In this document: piece after piece, positions 1-9,375 of the stretch
Numbering within the stretch: the stretch's first letter is position 1
Layout: every line of letters starts with the position of its first letter
Source of the DNA: Brevibacillus_D fluminis_A
Lineage (GTDB): Bacteria; Bacillota; Bacilli; Brevibacillales; Brevibacillaceae
NCBI RefSeq assembly: GCF_052072235.1
Contig: NZ_CM125436.1
Span: forward strand, 3,094,001-3,158,000
Direction of reading: 5' to 3'
Length of the DNA: 64,000 bases
Position numbers and translations under genes: made by a program
Notes under the pieces: model-generated
Told to the model about the DNA's origin: nothing
Database searches by the model: none
The model's input: only the letters and a program-made list of their open reading frames with translations

Positions 1-62
1 CAATCGTCAAGTTGCGGTAAAATTTTCTATGAAATGATCGATTTCGAGAGAAGGAGGCGCAA

Positions 63-977
63 ATGATCAATCGGAAAACAACCTTACTCTCTCTGACAAC
101 ACTCGTGCTGCTTTTGCCGGTTACTCCCGCCTCAGCATCCACGTACACCGTTGTCAAGGGAGACTCTTTGTTCCAGATTGCAAAAAAATACCAAACGACT
201 ACTGATGAATTGATGCGCACAAATCGCTTGAACTCTGACAACCTGCAAATCGGCCAGACGTTGGAAGTCGGCAACAAGCCTGCGATTGGCGGGCAGCCTG
301 CTGCCGGTCAGGATACACAACCTGCCGACGTTGCTGCCGATCAGCCAACAAAACCAGCCAAACCAGATGCTGACCAGCCAAAGCCGCCAAAGCAGATGAA
401 GGTCAACGCTGACATTTTGAATGTCCGCTCCGCTCCGGATATCGACAGCAAAATCGTGGACAAGCTTTCTTTCGGAACAACCGTCCACATTCTCGACTAT
501 GGTCAGGAATGGACGCGGATTTCGTACAAAGACATCGAAGGCTTTGTCGCAACGCAATTTCTTTCCCAAAAATCGGCTTCCGGGGAAACAGCTGGTGCCA
601 CGCCAAGCAAAATGGATGTCGACAAGCTGCAGGAAATCATCGCCCCGCTGATGAAAACCCGCTATGTGCTGGGTGGAACGACACCGGACGGATTCGATTG
701 CAGCGGCTTCACCTCTTACGTGTTCCAACAGTTCGGCGTGAAGCTGGCCCGTACGTCCGACGAACAGTTCCAAGGCGGTACGGAAGTCCCATTTGAACAG
801 GCACAACCGGGCGATTTGCTTTTCTATGATTCCTTACATAAGGGAAAAGTCTCGCACGTCGCGATTTATTTGGGAGATGGTATGATCGTCCATGCGAATG
901 GCGATGACGTGCGTCTCGAAAAAGAAGTCTACATGCACAAAATTTACCCGTTCTACGGGGTCAAACGTTATCTGTAA
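63..977 (+). CDS. Secreted LysM-SH3-NlpC/P60 cell-wall endopeptidase
   Basis: A 304-residue exported peptidoglycan hydrolase, probably a D,L-endopeptidase cutting stem peptides. A Sec signal peptide covers residues 1-26 (positive start, hydrophobic core, ASA end). One LysM domain follows (about 27-70), then a Pro/Gln/Asp-rich linker (71-110), a bacterial SH3 domain (about 112-168) and a C-terminal NlpC/P60 domain (about 183-304). The catalytic cysteine is C213 in DCSGF; H265 (SHVAIYLG) and H277 are the expected histidines. Start: AGAAGGAGG lies 7 bases before the ATG. It is monocistronic and ends at a strong hairpin shared with the convergent amidohydrolase. The architecture is close to LytE/LytF-type enzymes, but with a single LysM and an SH3 module instead of repeated LysMs. 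Confidence 0.93.
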   Translation: MINRKTTLLSLTTLVLLLPVTPASASTYTVVKGDSLFQIAKKYQTTTDELMRTNRLNSDNLQIGQTLEVGNKPAIGGQPAAGQDTQPADVAADQPTKPAKPDADQPKPPKQMKVNADILNVRSAPDIDSKIVDKLSFGTTVHILDYGQEWTRISYKDIEGFVATQFLSQKSASGETAGATPSKMDVDKLQEIIAPLMKTRYVLGGTTPDGFDCSGFTSYVFQQFGVKLARTSDEQFQGGTEVPFEQAQPGDLLFYDSLHKGKVSHVAIYLGDGMIVHANGDDVRLEKEVYMHKIYPFYGVKRYL

Positions 978-979
978 GC

Positions 980-1017
980 AAAAAGGATTAGGGCATCCGC
1001 GCCTAATCCTTTTTTTG
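980..1017. terminator. Bidirectional intrinsic terminator
   Basis: A 12-bp perfect stem, AAAAGGATTAGG (981-992) with CCTAATCCTTTT (1002-1013), followed by a T-run on the plus strand and preceded by an A-run that serves the minus strand. It separates the wall hydrolase from the convergent amidohydrolase. Confidence 0.9.
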
Positions 1018-1019
1018 AC

Positions 1020-2648
1020 TTATTTTTCGTATACGATCTTGCCATCCATCATCGTCAGGCTCACCTCTGTCGCGCGGTATTCTTCCGGATCAATCGCAAA
1101 CAGGTTGCGGTCAAGCACGATGATATCCGCAAGTTTGCCAGCCTCCAGCGTCCCAAGCTCCGCTTCGCGGAAGTTGGCGTATGCCGAGCCGATCGTGTAG
1201 CCGCGCAGCGCTTCCGCAAGCGTAATGCGCTCCTGCGGATTCCATCCCCCTACCGGCTGCCCGTCATTATGCAGGCGTGTAACGGCGCGGTACAGTTCGG
1301 TCATCGGCTCCAGACCCACTACAGGGAAGTCGCTGCCGAGCGCCAGCTTTGCGCCGGATTTTAGCAAGGAGTTGATCGGCCAAGTGTACGGAATGCGCTC
1401 GCTGCCAAACCGGCTGCGGTACGCGTTCTCCTCGTATTTCTCCGCAGCGGCGATGTGTTCAGGCTGCATCGACGCAATGACGCCGAGCTTGGCGAACCGC
1501 TCGATATCGCTTGGATGAATCACCTCGACGTGTTCGATCGTGTGGCGGGAATCGCGCACGCCATTCGCCTTTTGCGCCGCTTCAAAGCAATCGAGCCCCA
1601 GGCGAACAGCCGCATCGCCGCACGCATGGTAACGAATGCGGAAGCCTTCACGGTCAGCGTTCACCGTCCACTCCTCGATCATCTCCGGCGGCATCAGCGT
1701 GTACCCTACCGTATCCGCTTTATCGGAATACGGCTCCAGCATGTATGCCGTGTAGGTTGCGGGCACGCCATCCAGGAAGTTTTTCAGACCGGAGAATTGC
1801 AGCTTTTCCGATTTGTATTCGTCACGCAAACGTTTCGGATAGGAAAGGTCTTCGTTCAATTCCACCAGGAAGTGAATGCGGGTCGTCAGACGGTCGGTCT
1901 CATCGAACTCGCGGTACATTTCCAGGTCGCCCAATTCCATCGTCACCAATGGGAACATGTCGGCAACAGACGTCACGCCGAGTTTGGCCGCATGATCCAG
2001 GAAGCCTTGCAAGAGCTTGATTCTGCGATCGCGCGGGAAGTTGAATGCTTGTTTCGCCAACGCCATCGCAGTTTCGTACAGGAAGCCGGTCGGCTCTCCG
2101 TTTTCATCGCGCGCGATTTCACCGGATGGCGGATTCGGTGTATCCCGGGTAATCCCCGCGAGTTCCAACGCTTTGGAATTGAGCCATGCGCCGTGGCATT
2201 CCGCATTGAACAAAAATACCGGGCGGTCAGGAAAGTATTTGTCAAGTGTGGAGCGATGCGGCAGCTGCTTGTTCTCCCAGAACAGGTGGTACCAGCTGAA
2301 GCCGATGATCCACGGGTCATCCGGGTTTTTGTCGCCGTATTCCTTCACCATCAGCGCCGCCTCTTCCTCGGATTTGGCGCTGAGCAAATGCACGCACTGT
2401 TGCTGCAAGCTGCCGAGCAACAGATGGATGTGGAAATCGTGGAAGCCGGCCATGATCAGTTGGTCACCGTACTGGTACTGCTTCGTATCAGGTCCGACGT
2501 AGGCTGCGATCTCGCTTGCGTCCCCCACGGCAAGGATGCGGTTTCCCTTGACCGCCACTGCGCCCGCTTTCGGTTGATCATCCAATCCAGTAAAGATTGC
2601 GTTGCTTGCTAGTACATAATCTGCATATGCTGTGTGTTGTTCTGACAT
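1020..2648 (-). CDS. YtcJ-type metal-dependent amidohydrolase
   Basis: A 542-residue member of the Amidohydro_3 (YtcJ-like) branch of the amidohydrolase superfamily. The metal-binding HxH is FHIH (H73, H75). Later histidines sit in YHACGDAAV and TIEHVEVI, and the conserved Asp is in LGSDFPVV near the C-terminus. No signal peptide is visible, so it is cytoplasmic. Family members hydrolyse N-acyl or cyclic amide substrates; the actual substrate is unknown. SD AGAGGAG precedes the ATG. It is the downstream gene of a two-gene operon 20 bases after an APC permease, which suggests that the permease imports the amino-acid-like substrate or exports the product. Confidence 0.85.
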   Translation of the reverse strand: MSEQHTAYADYVLASNAIFTGLDDQPKAGAVAVKGNRILAVGDASEIAAYVGPDTKQYQYGDQLIMAGFHDFHIHLLLGSLQQQCVHLLSAKSEEEAALMVKEYGDKNPDDPWIIGFSWYHLFWENKQLPHRSTLDKYFPDRPVFLFNAECHGAWLNSKALELAGITRDTPNPPSGEIARDENGEPTGFLYETAMALAKQAFNFPRDRRIKLLQGFLDHAAKLGVTSVADMFPLVTMELGDLEMYREFDETDRLTTRIHFLVELNEDLSYPKRLRDEYKSEKLQFSGLKNFLDGVPATYTAYMLEPYSDKADTVGYTLMPPEMIEEWTVNADREGFRIRYHACGDAAVRLGLDCFEAAQKANGVRDSRHTIEHVEVIHPSDIERFAKLGVIASMQPEHIAAAEKYEENAYRSRFGSERIPYTWPINSLLKSGAKLALGSDFPVVGLEPMTELYRAVTRLHNDGQPVGGWNPQERITLAEALRGYTIGSAYANFREAELGTLEAGKLADIIVLDRNLFAIDPEEYRATEVSLTMMDGKIVYEK

Positions 2649-2668
2649 GGCTTTTCACTCCTCTTTCG

Positions 2669-4018
2669 TTAGGCTTGGTACTCGCTTTCGTCGAAATTCA
2701 TCTCTGGCGGCCGTTTGGTAAACAGTTTCGTCAAAAACGCGAGGTAAACGATGCCGATGACAATCCAGATGCAGCCCAGCATAAAGGAATGCGAATCAAG
2801 ATTGGTCCACAGCCACAAGTTAAAGCCGGCTCCGATCAGCGGGCAGATCAAATATTTCAGCATATCGGTCCCTGCCCGTTTTTTGTGTCGGATATAATAA
2901 TGCGCAATTACGGACAGATTGACAAACGTGAACGCCACCAAAGCGCCGAAATTGATGAACGAGGTTGCCGTAACCAGATCGACGAATAGTCCGACGAGAG
3001 CGAACGCGCCCACCAAGATGATGTTGAATACAGGTGTTTTGAATTTCGGGTGGATATAGCCGAACAGCCTTTTGGAGATCACGCCGTCGCGCCCCATCGC
3101 AAACAGCAGGCGGGATACGCTCGCATGCGCGGATAAGCCCGACGCGAAGCAGGCGGTGAGCATCCCGGCGATAAAGATGGAACCAAACAGCGCGCCGCCA
3201 ATGAATTCGGCGATTTCCGACGCGGCGGAATCAGGGTTTTTGAAGGAATTGAAGTCAGGGTACACCATATGCGCGACGTACGACACGATGATGAACAACG
3301 CGCCGCCAATCAGCGTCACCAGCAAAATTGCTTTCGGGATGGTTTTCTCCGAATTGATTGTTTCCTCCGATAGCGTCGAGACGGCATCAAAGCCCAAAAA
3401 GGACAGGCAAAGAATCGATGAGCCCGCGATGACCGCCGACAGCGGCACCGACCCGTTCACAAACGGATTGATCGAAAGCAATGTGCCGGTTCCCATGCCA
3501 TTCATGATGCCCTTGATGGAAAATGCCATGAAAAGAATGATGACGATGGTTTGAAAAACGATCAATAACGTATTGATATTGGTCGTCAGCTTGATACCCA
3601 AAATATTGATCAGCGTGATGACAACGATGAACAGCACGACCCAGACACCCTGGGGAACAGACGGAAACGCTTCGGCCAAATAAATGCCTGCGACCAAATA
3701 GTTGATCATCGGCAAAAACAAGTAGTCCATCAGCACGGCCCACCCGACCAGAAAACCTGCGTGCGGGCTCATCGATTTTTGCGTGTACGTATACGCCGAG
3801 CCGGCAACCGGGTAAGCCTTCACCATGCGGCCATAGCTGTAAGCGGTGAAGATCATTGCCACCAGCGCGAGCAAATACGCGAGCGGCAGCATCCCTTGCG
3901 AAATCTGGGTAGCAACCCCATAGGTTGTGAATACAGTCATCGGTGCCATGTACGCTAACCCAAACAAAACAACGGGAGTAAGCGTCAGTGTACGTTTAAG
4001 TGAGGATTGATTCTGCAT
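2669..4018 (-). CDS. APC-family amino-acid permease
   Basis: An integral membrane amino-acid/polyamine/organocation transporter of 449 residues with about 12 hydrophobic helices. The first begins at PVVLFGLAYMAPMTVF, typical of the APC superfamily, and GSAYTYTQKSM matches the conserved TM3 region. The ATG at 4018 is chosen over the longer reading (to 4057) because AGAAGGAG lies 10 bases upstream and the extension lacks an SD. It is first in an operon with the amidohydrolase. The substrate cannot be told from the sequence. Confidence 0.85.
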   Translation of the reverse strand: MQNQSSLKRTLTLTPVVLFGLAYMAPMTVFTTYGVATQISQGMLPLAYLLALVAMIFTAYSYGRMVKAYPVAGSAYTYTQKSMSPHAGFLVGWAVLMDYLFLPMINYLVAGIYLAEAFPSVPQGVWVVLFIVVITLINILGIKLTTNINTLLIVFQTIVIILFMAFSIKGIMNGMGTGTLLSINPFVNGSVPLSAVIAGSSILCLSFLGFDAVSTLSEETINSEKTIPKAILLVTLIGGALFIIVSYVAHMVYPDFNSFKNPDSAASEIAEFIGGALFGSIFIAGMLTACFASGLSAHASVSRLLFAMGRDGVISKRLFGYIHPKFKTPVFNIILVGAFALVGLFVDLVTATSFINFGALVAFTFVNLSVIAHYYIRHKKRAGTDMLKYLICPLIGAGFNLWLWTNLDSHSFMLGCIWIVIGIVYLAFLTKLFTKRPPEMNFDESEYQA

Positions 4019-4261
4019 CGAAACAACTCCTTCTGACGGTTGGTTTGGCTGTATCAAGCATCGTTTCCATTGGCAACCCTTACAACTCCCTCTACGCCAA
4101 AAACCCCTCCCTTGCCACGTTCTTGCTTTCCAACCACACGTAAAAACCGTTTACACAAATGCTGCATCACGTGCAAACGTTTCCCCCGCATGTTGATTAC
4201 ACAATAATGTACATGCTCAAGCCGTCTTGATATCAATACGAAAATTCAGCCAATATCCAAA

Positions 4262-4296
4262 AAAACATGGAGTAGGCTCTATGTTTTCGATACAAT
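4262..4296 (+). promoter_or_regulatory. Inverted-repeat operator and -10 of the MerR-type gene
   Basis: AAAACATGGAG (4262-4272), four spacer bases, then CTCTATGTTTT (4277-4287) form an 11-4-11 inverted repeat with one mismatch. It lies just upstream of a good -10 (TACAAT, 4291-4296) and 30-60 bases before the GTG of the regulator, where MerR-family proteins normally bind. Autoregulation is the simplest reading. The remainder of this 307-base divergent gap (4019-4325) must hold the permease promoter; I see no other clear element. Confidence 0.6.
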
Positions 4297-4325
4297 AGAA
4301 AGGACAAGGGATTGGAGGAATTCAC

Positions 4326-5561
4326 GTGAAAATTGGTGCCTTTGCCAAGCACTTTGACATCTCGATCGATACGGTACGGTATTATGTCGATCTCGGTCTC
4401 TTAATTCCGAACAAAAAAGAGAGTCAGCTCCAGTTTGACCAAAACTGCCTGGAAGACATGCAAATGATCATCGAGCTTAAAAAGCTGCGGTTCACGCTGC
4501 AGGAGATTCATAAAGTGTTGTCACTTCGCCGCATTACCCAGTTTTCCGATATTGAAGACCTGCATTTTTATGTCACACTGTTGCAAGAGAAGCAGCGACA
4601 GCTGCAGGAAGAGCGCGACCAGCTCGACCATTCCATCGATATGCTGGCGAAAAAGATTGAGGCGGTCGGCCCGCTCTCCCCGAGCGAAAACCGCACAGGC
4701 GTGCCGCTTGCGTTCATTCCGCTGCTCGCCTGCCCGCATTGCCAAAAATCGTTGAATTTGCGAGATGCCTATATTCAAAACCAGTACGTGCTTCACGCCG
4801 AGTTGGATTGCCCTTGTGGCTATCAGGCCGAAATCCGCGAAGGAATCGTGATCACCACCTCTCCCTCGCTCGACCCGTCCAAGCTCCAGTATTATTTGTA
4901 CGATCAAAACACGTTGGAAGATCTGGACCCGAGCCTGGTGAGCTTGTGGGAAAAAGGCAGCCTGTGGATTTACCGCAGGCTAATGCAGGATCGGCCGGCG
5001 AATCGCGTCGTGCTGGAAACCAATGTGGACGTGTACGTGTTACCGCCGAAATATTTTGCTTCCATGCCGGCGGATACCCGCTATATTTTTGCAGGAAACG
5101 GCGTGACGATGATGACGAAGCTGAAAAGCAAAATCGAGCAGAGCAATCCCGGCTTGCAGGCGCTCTACATCGTCAACAGCGACATGATGCTGCCGATTCG
5201 CTACAACTGTGTCGATTTGTTCCTCGATACGATCTCGTTCAATGATTTTTCTTTGTTCCACCATACGTATCCGTTGGAGCGGCTGCAGCACTATCTCACA
5301 GCAAACGCGCTCATTTTGGGCAACTATATGTATTATTCGCACGGGGCCAAGTCGCTTGCGAATGTGCCTCGCCTCTATCCAGACCCGCATCCGCTCAATT
5401 TTTTGCAGGAATATTTGGACGATCAGATGAAGCAGTACGACTTCATGCTTGCGGAAAATGAATTGATCGGGCTCACAACCAACCCGGGCAAATACCTCGA
5501 TTACCATGTGGATCGGGAAAAGCTGTACATGAATGCCTACATGGCGCGGCGGAAAGCGTAG
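4326..5561 (+). CDS. MerR regulator fused to zinc-ribbon/methyltransferase-like domain
   Basis: A 411-residue protein, far longer than ordinary MerR regulators (120-280 residues). Residues 1-70 are a MerR winged helix (IGAFAKHFDISIDTVRYYVDLGLL), followed by a coiled-coil (about 78-118). A zinc-ribbon-like segment has C136-x2-C139 and C162-x-C164, resembling the N-terminal zinc site of RlmA-type rRNA methyltransferases. Residues 180-411 then look like a degenerate class-I methyltransferase: LPIRYNCVDLFLDTISFND aligns with the usual post-motif region, but the SAM loop (FAGNGVTMM) lacks the normal glycine pattern. It may be a ligand- or SAM-sensing effector domain. GTG start with TTGGAGG upstream. 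The 213 bases after it (5562-5774) hold nothing recognisable. Confidence 0.75.
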   Translation: MKIGAFAKHFDISIDTVRYYVDLGLLIPNKKESQLQFDQNCLEDMQMIIELKKLRFTLQEIHKVLSLRRITQFSDIEDLHFYVTLLQEKQRQLQEERDQLDHSIDMLAKKIEAVGPLSPSENRTGVPLAFIPLLACPHCQKSLNLRDAYIQNQYVLHAELDCPCGYQAEIREGIVITTSPSLDPSKLQYYLYDQNTLEDLDPSLVSLWEKGSLWIYRRLMQDRPANRVVLETNVDVYVLPPKYFASMPADTRYIFAGNGVTMMTKLKSKIEQSNPGLQALYIVNSDMMLPIRYNCVDLFLDTISFNDFSLFHHTYPLERLQHYLTANALILGNYMYYSHGAKSLANVPRLYPDPHPLNFLQEYLDDQMKQYDFMLAENELIGLTTNPGKYLDYHVDREKLYMNAYMARRKA

Positions 5562-5774
5562 TTGCAGACCTTAGCCGGAACAATCGTCATAAAACCCGGC
5601 AGCACTCGTTTCTACGTGCCTCCTTCTTCCTCACGTGGCGGCCGGCGTTCCTTGATGGAAAACCAGCTGCCAGCTGCCCTCCTGTCGCCGCCAAATCGAG
5701 CTGCGCAGCGACTGTTTTCGTGTGCCCGGCTGTTCGATCCGACAGGGCGCGACTTGAGGGGTTTTGAATATCCG

Positions 5775-7139
5775 TCATGCAAGAACCGGTTTACTTGCTT
5801 GTTTTTGCACCATCGGCAAGGTCACACAAAATACGCTGCCCTCCCCCAGTTTGCTATCCACGGTGATTGTCCCGCCATGCGCTTCCACGATCCACTTGGC
5901 GATGGAAAGACCCAATCCCAGATTGCCCTGATTGCGTGAACGGGACTGGTCTGCACGGAAAAACCTTTCGAAAATCGCCTGTTGATGCTCCTCTGCAATT
6001 CCGACTCCGGTATCCTTTATTCTGATCATCACCTTGCTGTCATTCTTCTCCGCCGAAATGCCGATGCTTCCGCCTTCCGCCGAATAGTGAATGGCGTTGT
6101 CAAGGAGAATCATCAGCACCTGTTGGATTTTCTCCCGATCGGCCTGTACCTTAAGATTGGGCATGGTTTCCAGGGTCAGACAGAGGCCCTTGTTTTCGGT
6201 GAGAGGCTTTACTTTCCTGACCAGTTTTTCCAATTCATCGTTTACCTGAAAGGTTTCAAGCTTAAGCTCATAATCGGACGAGTCGGCCCTCGCCAAGGTC
6301 AGCATGTAGGAGGCGAGACTTGACATTCGCTTCACCTCGTCCTTTAAATCGATCAGCACCTGCTTGCTGAAAGGCTTCAAACGCTCCCGCTCTTCCGCCT
6401 CCAAAACCTCCAAGGAAGCCGAGATCACACTTAAAGGCGCCCGCAATTCATGCGAGGCGTTGGAAACAAACTCCTTTTGCTTCTCGAAGGCGCGGCTGAT
6501 CGGCACCATCGCTTTTCCGGACATCAAGTAGCCCAGTAATACGGAAACAACAAAAAATAACAGTGAGAGTGTCACCAAGATGAGCATCAGCGTGTGCAAA
6601 ACTTCTGACTCCTGCGATATGTCCGCCCCTGTAACGATCGTGCCAAGATACATCCCGTCTTGCATAACCGGCCTTTCGGCATAAATGAACTGGCGCTCTT
6701 TTCCGTTTTTGGTTTCAACCGCTTGATATTTGACTTCACTTTTTTGCAAAGTGGAGGGGTCAAGCTTCTTTATGCTCCGCACCAGCTCGTGAATCGACGG
6801 GGAATCCCCCCCAACCAAATCTCCGCTGCTGTTGAGTATCAAATAGAACGGCTTGAGAACGGTTCCGTCCTCCTCTTCATCGTTATGTTCATCGTCATCT
6901 TTTTCTTCATCTCCAGAGCTTTTACTTTTGCCCTCCGCTTTTTCCCGTGTATTGAATTTGAGCAAATCCTTGTAATGCTCTTTCAGTTCCTTATCCGCCA
7001 GCGTTTGAATTTCTTGCTCCCTGTCGCTGAAAATAAAGGAGGACAGCAGCCAATAGCTGATCCCGTTAAACGCGATTAAAAAGCAGATCATCAGCACAGC
7101 GAAAAACATCGTAAGCTTGTTACGGGTTTTGGAGAACAT
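5775..7139 (-). CDS. Two-component sensor histidine kinase
   Basis: A membrane sensor kinase of 454 residues. TM1 is about residues 10-33 and TM2 about 184-208. The extracytoplasmic sensor between them contains a strikingly acidic stretch (a run of Glu/Asp with His near residue 75), which could bind cations. The H-box is SHELRAPLSVI, the N-box NAIHYS, G1 DTGVGI and G2 GLGLSIAKWIVEAHGG. The ATG at 7139 is chosen over a TTG two codons earlier because GGAGG is six bases upstream. It overlaps the response-regulator gene by 20 bases, so the two are translationally coupled. It is last in the apbE/ferric-reductase-like operon. Confidence 0.9.
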   Translation of the reverse strand: MFSKTRNKLTMFFAVLMICFLIAFNGISYWLLSSFIFSDREQEIQTLADKELKEHYKDLLKFNTREKAEGKSKSSGDEEKDDDEHNDEEEDGTVLKPFYLILNSSGDLVGGDSPSIHELVRSIKKLDPSTLQKSEVKYQAVETKNGKERQFIYAERPVMQDGMYLGTIVTGADISQESEVLHTLMLILVTLSLLFFVVSVLLGYLMSGKAMVPISRAFEKQKEFVSNASHELRAPLSVISASLEVLEAEERERLKPFSKQVLIDLKDEVKRMSSLASYMLTLARADSSDYELKLETFQVNDELEKLVRKVKPLTENKGLCLTLETMPNLKVQADREKIQQVLMILLDNAIHYSAEGGSIGISAEKNDSKVMIRIKDTGVGIAEEHQQAIFERFFRADQSRSRNQGNLGLGLSIAKWIVEAHGGTITVDSKLGEGSVFCVTLPMVQKQASKPVLA

Positions 7140-7809
7140 GGTCAACCTCCAGTTTGAAGCCTACGCCGCGTATGTTTTGAATGAAAATATGGTCGTCCTT
7201 GTTTACTTTCTTTCGCACCAGTTTCACGATCGCATCAAGCGTGTTGTTCGTGACGTCAGCGTCGTATCCCCAAATATGCGACAGCAGCGCTTCTCTCGTT
7301 ACGACCCTCCCTTTATTTCTCATTAATATTTCCAGCAGTTGAAATTCACGAACGGTCAACGGCATTTGCTCGCCAAATCTGGAGAAGGTATGCTCGTTCA
7401 GATCTAACGTAAAGGGGCCGACTGTAAGCAAATTGTCGGTAAGCTCATGTTGGATCCGTCTTGCAATCGAACGAATTCTGGCAAACAACTCCTCGAACTC
7501 AAACGGCTTCACCAGATAGTCATCGGCTCCCGCGTCAAGGCCCATCACCCGATCCTGTAGCGCGTCTTTTGCCGTCAGCATGAGAATTCCTTTCGTATAA
7601 CCGCTGGCTCTCAGTTCCTTGCAAACCTGTATCCCGTCCTTGCCGGGCATCATCCAGTCCAGAATGACCAGATTGTAATCGGAGCCGGACAAATAATCGA
7701 AAACCTCTTCGCCGTTCTTGGCCCAATCGGTTGTATGGCATTCTTTTTTCAACATATGGACGATCAGCTTGCCCAGGCGCAAATCGTCCTCTCCCAATAA
7801 AATTTTCAT
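7120..7809 (-). CDS. OmpR-family response regulator
   Basis: A 229-residue response regulator with an N-terminal receiver domain (acidic pocket ED at 7-8, phospho-acceptor D51 in LVILDWMMPG, Lys in YLVKPF) and a C-terminal winged-helix DNA-binding domain (VREFQLLEILMRNKGRVVTREALLSHIWG). It is the partner of the kinase whose gene overlaps its 3' end. SD is AGGGGGG. The gene lies 46 bases after the ferric-reductase-like gene and probably controls its own operon. Confidence 0.93.
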   Translation of the reverse strand: MKILLGEDDLRLGKLIVHMLKKECHTTDWAKNGEEVFDYLSGSDYNLVILDWMMPGKDGIQVCKELRASGYTKGILMLTAKDALQDRVMGLDAGADDYLVKPFEFEELFARIRSIARRIQHELTDNLLTVGPFTLDLNEHTFSRFGEQMPLTVREFQLLEILMRNKGRVVTREALLSHIWGYDADVTNNTLDAIVKLVRKKVNKDDHIFIQNIRGVGFKLEVDHVLQNP

Positions 7810-7855
7810 TTGTGATACCCCCCTGACGAAATCGCCAAATCCTTCCTCTCATCAA

Positions 7856-8401
7856 TTATAACGAATGTTGTCTGGAAGCCTTCCAGCCAACATAAAATCT
7901 TGCCATAAAAACACAGATAAGAACCACAGCCGAAGCGTAATAGAACCCGAGAGCCCATGCCTGTTTGGAGTCCGAGCCCGCGAGCAAGCCATGGATGAGA
8001 GAAAGGATATACGCAGGATAGGCTACATAATGGGTATTGCGCCAAATTTTCCGCCCGAACCGCTTCATCCAGTCCGAGGTGATCAGGACGATCAGCAGCA
8101 AATACAATGCAATCGTTCCGAGTCCCGACGCGATCGGCCTATACGCTGCGGTGAACGGAATAAACACGGCCTGAAACGGAAAGGGAGCGTATGGGTCGAT
8201 GGTCAGTACCATGCCATGCAAAAGCCCGAACAGAAATCCCAGCCAGCCCGACATCTGGTGAATGGCCAAGAGATTGGCCCGCACGGGAGGCGAAAATGTT
8301 TTGCCGTAGCTGAATGCGCCGAAAGAGATTGAAATCAGAAGCAGGAAACTGGCCGTAAACCCGGAAGCCTTGATAACCTCCCAAATCGAAAACCAAAACA
8401 T
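7856..8401 (-). CDS. Ferric-reductase-like haem membrane protein
   Basis: A 181-residue integral membrane protein with five or six helices of the ferric reductase-like transmembrane (YedZ/NOX-type) family. Histidines sit in pairs on facing helices: IHQMSGW and LLHGMV, then NTHYVAY and LIHGLL, as expected for b-haem ligation. There is no NADPH/FAD dehydrogenase domain, so electrons must come from another protein or the quinone pool. It starts 3 bases after the apbE stop, which indicates a shared role in an envelope electron-transfer chain. Confidence 0.75.
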   Translation of the reverse strand: MFWFSIWEVIKASGFTASFLLLISISFGAFSYGKTFSPPVRANLLAIHQMSGWLGFLFGLLHGMVLTIDPYAPFPFQAVFIPFTAAYRPIASGLGTIALYLLLIVLITSDWMKRFGRKIWRNTHYVAYPAYILSLIHGLLAGSDSKQAWALGFYYASAVVLICVFMARFYVGWKASRQHSL

Positions 8402-8404
8402 GGT

Positions 8405-9373
8405 CTATACCACCCTAACAGCATATTGATATACAGCGCGATTAAGCGTTATTTCACCGGTTTGCTTGACGATCATGTAACCGAGATGAGGAGCGTAATC
8501 GTTGATCCAGGCCGCTCCCTTTTCCGAACCAAGCATGCACAGCACTTTTGCTACAACCTCTGCCTCCGCGGCTGAAGGCGCCAGCACCGTCGCCTGAACT
8601 ACGTCGCTTTCCGCCGGTTCCCCGGTATGCCCGTGGAGAATGTGATGATTGCTCTTATCCCCCTGCTTCCAGCGGCGGTGAAGCACATTTGAGGTAGCGA
8701 TTCCCGCACGATGAAGCCAAAGCTGGACGATTTCCGCCTGCTCATCCCACGGGTCTTGTACACCAATGAACCATGGCTGGCGATTCGACCACATGAACAT
8801 ATCCCCTCCCGCATCGACCAAGCCTGTTGGAATGGAAAATTGGCTTTGCATGAAAGAGCAAGCCCGATCAACCGCCCAGCCTTTGCCAATTCCGCCCAAA
8901 TCCAGAGGTTCGGCCGTGTGCTTGATCACCTGCATCGTGGTACGGTCGAATTCCAAAGCATGGGGGTTTGTTACAGGGCGATATTTCATCTCTGCCGCCG
9001 GAAAATTGGGGGAACCAATTTTGTCTTGCAGCAATTCGAAAGAGCGGTCATAGCCTAGACGGTGCAAAGCCTTCCCGATGAAGGGCTGGAACAAAAACTG
9101 CGTTTTCCGGCTATATTCCCAAGCTGTGCGCAAAAGCTCAAACATGATTGGCGACAAACGCACAGGCTGTCCGACGGGGCTGCCGTTTAATCGGGAAAGC
9201 TCGCTGTCCGGACGAAAACGCGAGGCCAGCCGTTCCACGGTGACAAACCACTGGACAATCGGCCTTTGCCAATACGCCAACGCCGTATCGGTCTGGCCGA
9301 TCGCAGCAATGGTTGTATTCATGGAATGAAATTCGACACCGGGATAACGTTCATTTGAATACGATGTCTTCAT
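8405..9373 (-). CDS. apbE: FAD:protein FMN transferase
   Basis: ApbE transfers FMN from FAD by a phosphoester bond to Thr/Ser of target proteins; it needs Mg2+. Recognisable signatures are SRFRPDSELSRLN, LDLGGIGKGWAVD, VDAGGDMF and a histidine-rich NHHILHGHTG in place of the common SHIIDPRTG. The 322-residue length is normal. There is no obvious signal peptide or lipobox, whereas many ApbEs are exported, so a cytoplasmic location is possible. SD AGAAGG. The start is 2 bases after the stop of a small anchored protein that carries a DxxPGAT motif, a possible substrate, and the stop is 3 bases before the ferric-reductase-like gene. Confidence 0.88.
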   Translation of the reverse strand: MKTSYSNERYPGVEFHSMNTTIAAIGQTDTALAYWQRPIVQWFVTVERLASRFRPDSELSRLNGSPVGQPVRLSPIMFELLRTAWEYSRKTQFLFQPFIGKALHRLGYDRSFELLQDKIGSPNFPAAEMKYRPVTNPHALEFDRTTMQVIKHTAEPLDLGGIGKGWAVDRACSFMQSQFSIPTGLVDAGGDMFMWSNRQPWFIGVQDPWDEQAEIVQLWLHRAGIATSNVLHRRWKQGDKSNHHILHGHTGEPAESDVVQATVLAPSAAEAEVVAKVLCMLGSEKGAAWINDYAPHLGYMIVKQTGEITLNRAVYQYAVRVV

Positions 9374-9375
9374 CG

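Noticed and set aside
1455..2612. Long plus-strand frame opposite the amidohydrolase
   Set aside because: Antisense shadow without SD or known domain; the minus-strand product carries metal motifs.
4054..4236. 60-codon minus-strand frame upstream of the permease
   Set aside because: No SD and no known motif; the region is better explained as promoter DNA.
5562..5939. Plus-strand frame directly after the MerR gene
   Set aside because: It begins without an SD and runs antisense into the histidine kinase; composition is non-coding.
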